Origin: an uncultured Candidatus Melainabacteria bacterium | Lineage (GTDB): Bacteria; Cyanobacteriota; Vampirovibrionia; Gastranaerophilales; Gastranaerophilaceae | NCBI GenBank assembly: GCA_934773085.1 | Contig: CAKVMU010000017.1 | Span: forward strand, 1 to 14,680 | Length of the DNA: 14,680 nt | Direction: 5' to 3' | Shown here: positions 12,712 through 14,680 of the stretch, one piece after another | Layout of the letters: every line of letters begins with the position of its first letter | How positions within the stretch are numbered: the stretch's first letter is position 1 | The notes under the pieces: generated by a model | Databases searched by the model: none | The model's input: only the letters and a program-made list of their open reading frames with translations | What the model was told of the DNA's origin: nothing | Made by a program: the position numbers and the translations under genes

Positions 12712-13827
12712 AACCTTGGCAAAATCTTCAATCTTAGAATCCGCAGTCAATGAAATTCTGAGTCTTGAAGTCCCAACAGGTACCGTAGGTGGTCTAATAG
12801 CCGGTATATAAAATCCCATTGATTTAAGCTGTTCTGCTACTTTTAGCGTTTTTTCATTATCACCGATAATTATCGGAATAATTTGAGACTCGGAAGGCGT
12901 ATCATACCCCTTGTCTTTTAACAGCTTATGAACTTTTGCTGTTATTTCTTCTAATAAAGCCTTTCTGGTTTTAATATAATCTCTTTTTTCATTGAGTAAC
13001 CAATTTGTCCACTCAATATTAATTGGTGGGATTGACGTTGAGAAAATAAACGAGCGTGATTTATTGATTAAATAATCAATTATTTCCTTATCTGCAGTGC
13101 AAAATGCTCCAAATGAGCCCACAGCTTTTCCAAATGTTGCTGTAATTATATCAACACCATTCCCTCCAGATACTCCGGCCAAAGTTTTTCCGCAAGCGCA
13201 AAATGCGTGTGCTTCGTCTATCATTAATAGACAATTATACTTATTTTTGAGTTCAATTAGCTTCTCAATGTTTGCTATATCTCCATCCATAGAAAAAACT
13301 GATTCAGAGACTATTAAAGCCCTCTTGTAATTATTTCTTTTAGATTGCAGAAGTTTTTCCAAGCCATCATAATCAAAGTGTTTGTAACGTATAAAATCAC
13401 CTTCTGCCAAACGCATCCCGTCAATTATGCTTGCATGATTGAGTTTGTCGGAAAATACGACATCCCCTTTTCTCATAAGTGCTGATATAACCCCAAGGTT
13501 ACATTGATAACCGGTGTTAAATATTAACGCTGAATCCTTGTTGAATAGTTTTGCAACGGTTTGTTCCAGTTTGCCAAATTCTTCTGATGTTCCGGTTAGC
13601 AAACGTGCTGATGCAGAGGAAAATAGCGGTAATTGTTGGTGTGAATCAATGAATTCTTTTATTAATTCTTGTTTTGTACTAACCCCTAAATAATCATTTG
13701 AAGCAAAATTAACATACTCTTTGTCACCCAAGAGCAACTTCCCATCGGATTTAGATACAATTGGCGGGATTCTTCTGAATTGTCCGTTCTCTTCCAGTGA
13801 TTCTAACTCTTCATTAATTCCTTGCAT
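12697..13827 (-). CDS. bioF: 8-amino-7-oxononanoate synthase (BioF), alpha-oxoamine synthase family
   Basis: PLP enzyme that condenses a pimeloyl thioester with alanine early in biotin synthesis. 376 residues, normal length. Motifs: NFASNDYLG (40-48), SASARLLTGTS (71-81), HASIIDG (131-137), MIDEAHAFC (202-210, with the PLP-binding Asp204 and His207) and TATFGKAVG (229-237, with Lys234 as the PLP Schiff-base residue). The related glycine C-acetyltransferase (Kbl) and 5-aminolevulinate synthase cannot be fully excluded by motifs alone, and no other biotin gene is nearby. The ATG overlaps the stop of ctpA by one base (TAATG), with AAGGG upstream, so translation is coupled. The 3' end overlaps ispC on the other strand with no terminator. 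Confidence 0.85.
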   Translation of the reverse strand: MQGINEELESLEENGQFRRIPPIVSKSDGKLLLGDKEYVNFASNDYLGVSTKQELIKEFIDSHQQLPLFSSASARLLTGTSEEFGKLEQTVAKLFNKDSALIFNTGYQCNLGVISALMRKGDVVFSDKLNHASIIDGMRLAEGDFIRYKHFDYDGLEKLLQSKRNNYKRALIVSESVFSMDGDIANIEKLIELKNKYNCLLMIDEAHAFCACGKTLAGVSGGNGVDIITATFGKAVGSFGAFCTADKEIIDYLINKSRSFIFSTSIPPINIEWTNWLLNEKRDYIKTRKALLEEITAKVHKLLKDKGYDTPSESQIIPIIIGDNEKTLKVAEQLKSMGFYIPAIRPPTVPVGTSRLRISLTADSKIEDFAKVLSVV

Positions 13828-14680
13828 TATTTTCCCTTTGTTAAAATATCTTTAGCTTTTTCTAGCTGAACATCTTTCTTATTATTTATATAGAAATCAT
13901 AATCATTACCGACTTCTATGTCTGGTTTAATACCTAGTTTATTTATATCAGTTCCATTAGGTGTTAAATACCTTGCTATGGTAACGTTTAAACCTGTTTT
14001 GTTTGGCAATGGTACAACTTTTTGCACTAATCCTTTTCCAAAAGTTTTTTTGCCGACAAGCTTTGCTTTGTGATAGTCTTTTAAAGCACCTGAAAGAATT
14101 TCGCTGGCGCTTGCACTTGCTCCGTTTACAAGAACAACAACCGGTTTATTTAATATTTTTTGTTCTGAATTAGCCTTGATTGATTTTTTGTAACCGTTTC
14201 TGTAAATTATTTCAACTATTTCGCCTTCCGGAATAAACATGTTTGCAATAAAAACGGCATTATCAAGCAATCCGCCTGTGTTTCCACGTAAATCAATTAT
14301 TATTGAGTCTGTTTTTTTTGTGTTTTCAAGAGCTTCAACAAATTCATTTGGTGTTGTCCCTCCCATAAAACTTATGATTTGAATGTAACCGATATGATTA
14401 TCTATAATAGAACTTTTTACGTTTTTGATTTTTATTTCTTTTCGTTTGATTTTTTTTGTAATTTTTTTATTATCTCTAAGCACAGTTAACTCAACTACAC
14501 TGTTTTCAGGGCCTCGAACTAAAGCTGCAACTTCTGATACATTCATACCATTGATTTCTTTTCCATCAACAGCCACCAGAATATCACCTTGTTTTAACCC
14601 CGCAAAATCAGCTGGAGTCGAAGGTATTACGTTAAAGACCTCTATTTTACCGGAATTTGAATAAATATTTACCCCTATAC
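13827..14680 (-). CDS. ctpA: Carboxyl-terminal processing protease (S41, CtpA-like), 5' part beyond the window
   Basis: Periplasmic or envelope serine protease of the tail-specific family. The frame is open from the window edge, so the N-terminus and signal peptide are not seen. About 284 residues are visible. The PDZ domain comes first (GVNI..., then FAGLKQGDILVAVDGKEING). The peptidase S41 core follows with IGYIQIISF and SIIIDLRGNTGGLLDNAV. The catalytic serine lies in VNGASASASEILSGAL and the lysine in GKKTFGKGLVQ, both in the CtpA context. It ends with LTPNGTDINKLGIKPDIEV, also typical. A GTG at 14576 lies inside the PDZ domain and is not the real start. Its stop overlaps the bioF start by one base. 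Pairing with bioF does not point to a shared function. CtpB or Prc are alternative names for the same activity. Confidence 0.93.
   Translation of the reverse strand, partial: IGVNIYSNSGKIEVFNVIPSTPADFAGLKQGDILVAVDGKEINGMNVSEVAALVRGPENSVVELTVLRDNKKITKKIKRKEIKIKNVKSSIIDNHIGYIQIISFMGGTTPNEFVEALENTKKTDSIIIDLRGNTGGLLDNAVFIANMFIPEGEIVEIIYRNGYKKSIKANSEQKILNKPVVVLVNGASASASEILSGALKDYHKAKLVGKKTFGKGLVQKVVPLPNKTGLNVTIARYLTPNGTDINKLGIKPDIEVGNDYDFYINNKKDVQLEKAKDILTKGK

Overview
The window looks like a housekeeping stretch from a low-GC, MEP-pathway bacterium. My best guess is a member of the non-photosynthetic sister class of Cyanobacteria (Vampirovibrionia/Melainabacteria, gut Gastranaerophilales type). 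This rests on three things: codon and AT bias; two no-signal coiled-coil proteins whose ends resemble a family I associate with that lineage; and two upstream sites that match the cyanobacterial HLR1 (RpaB) consensus. It is inference, not proof.

Left part, mostly minus strand. A chaperone pair, grpE then dnaJ (cut by the window edge), is read leftward from a good promoter. Upstream of it lies about 480 bases without a convincing gene. That stretch holds a terminator for the next gene, an 81-base compound hairpin, and two 69-base repeats in tandem that keep their ends but not their middles. Next comes a 406-residue coiled-coil protein of unknown function (1860-3080, minus), and then the rimP-nusA operon, also minus. 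The rimP leader contains a complete intrinsic terminator, suggesting attenuation. The rimP promoter shares its -35 hexamer with the divergent lysS promoter.

Middle, plus strand. lysS (lysyl-tRNA synthetase), a terminator, thiL and ispD in a tight pair, then a secreted or membrane-anchored protein built of 21-residue repeats (8364-9245). A bidirectional terminator separates this from a second no-signal coiled-coil protein (9306-10091, minus). Its upstream region shares a 24-base block (21/24 identical) with that of the 1860-3080 gene, and this block contains the HLR1-like double repeat.

Right part. A stand-alone TOPRIM-domain protein (10285-11280, plus) with a promoter so close to its ATG that the mRNA would be almost leaderless; tRNA-Lys(UUU) followed by a decayed copy of the same tRNA; ispC/dxr (plus), also apparently leaderless; then convergent with it, ctpA (cut by the window edge) and bioF on the minus strand, joined by a one-base stop/start overlap.

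How they work together: ispD and ispC are two steps of the MEP isoprenoid pathway; lysS charges the tRNA encoded here; rimP-nusA and grpE-dnaJ are standard translation/transcription and protein-folding modules. The most novel signal is the pair of unlinked coiled-coil genes that share one operator-like element. They may define a regulon under an RpaB-like (OmpR-family) regulator in a non-photosynthetic lineage.
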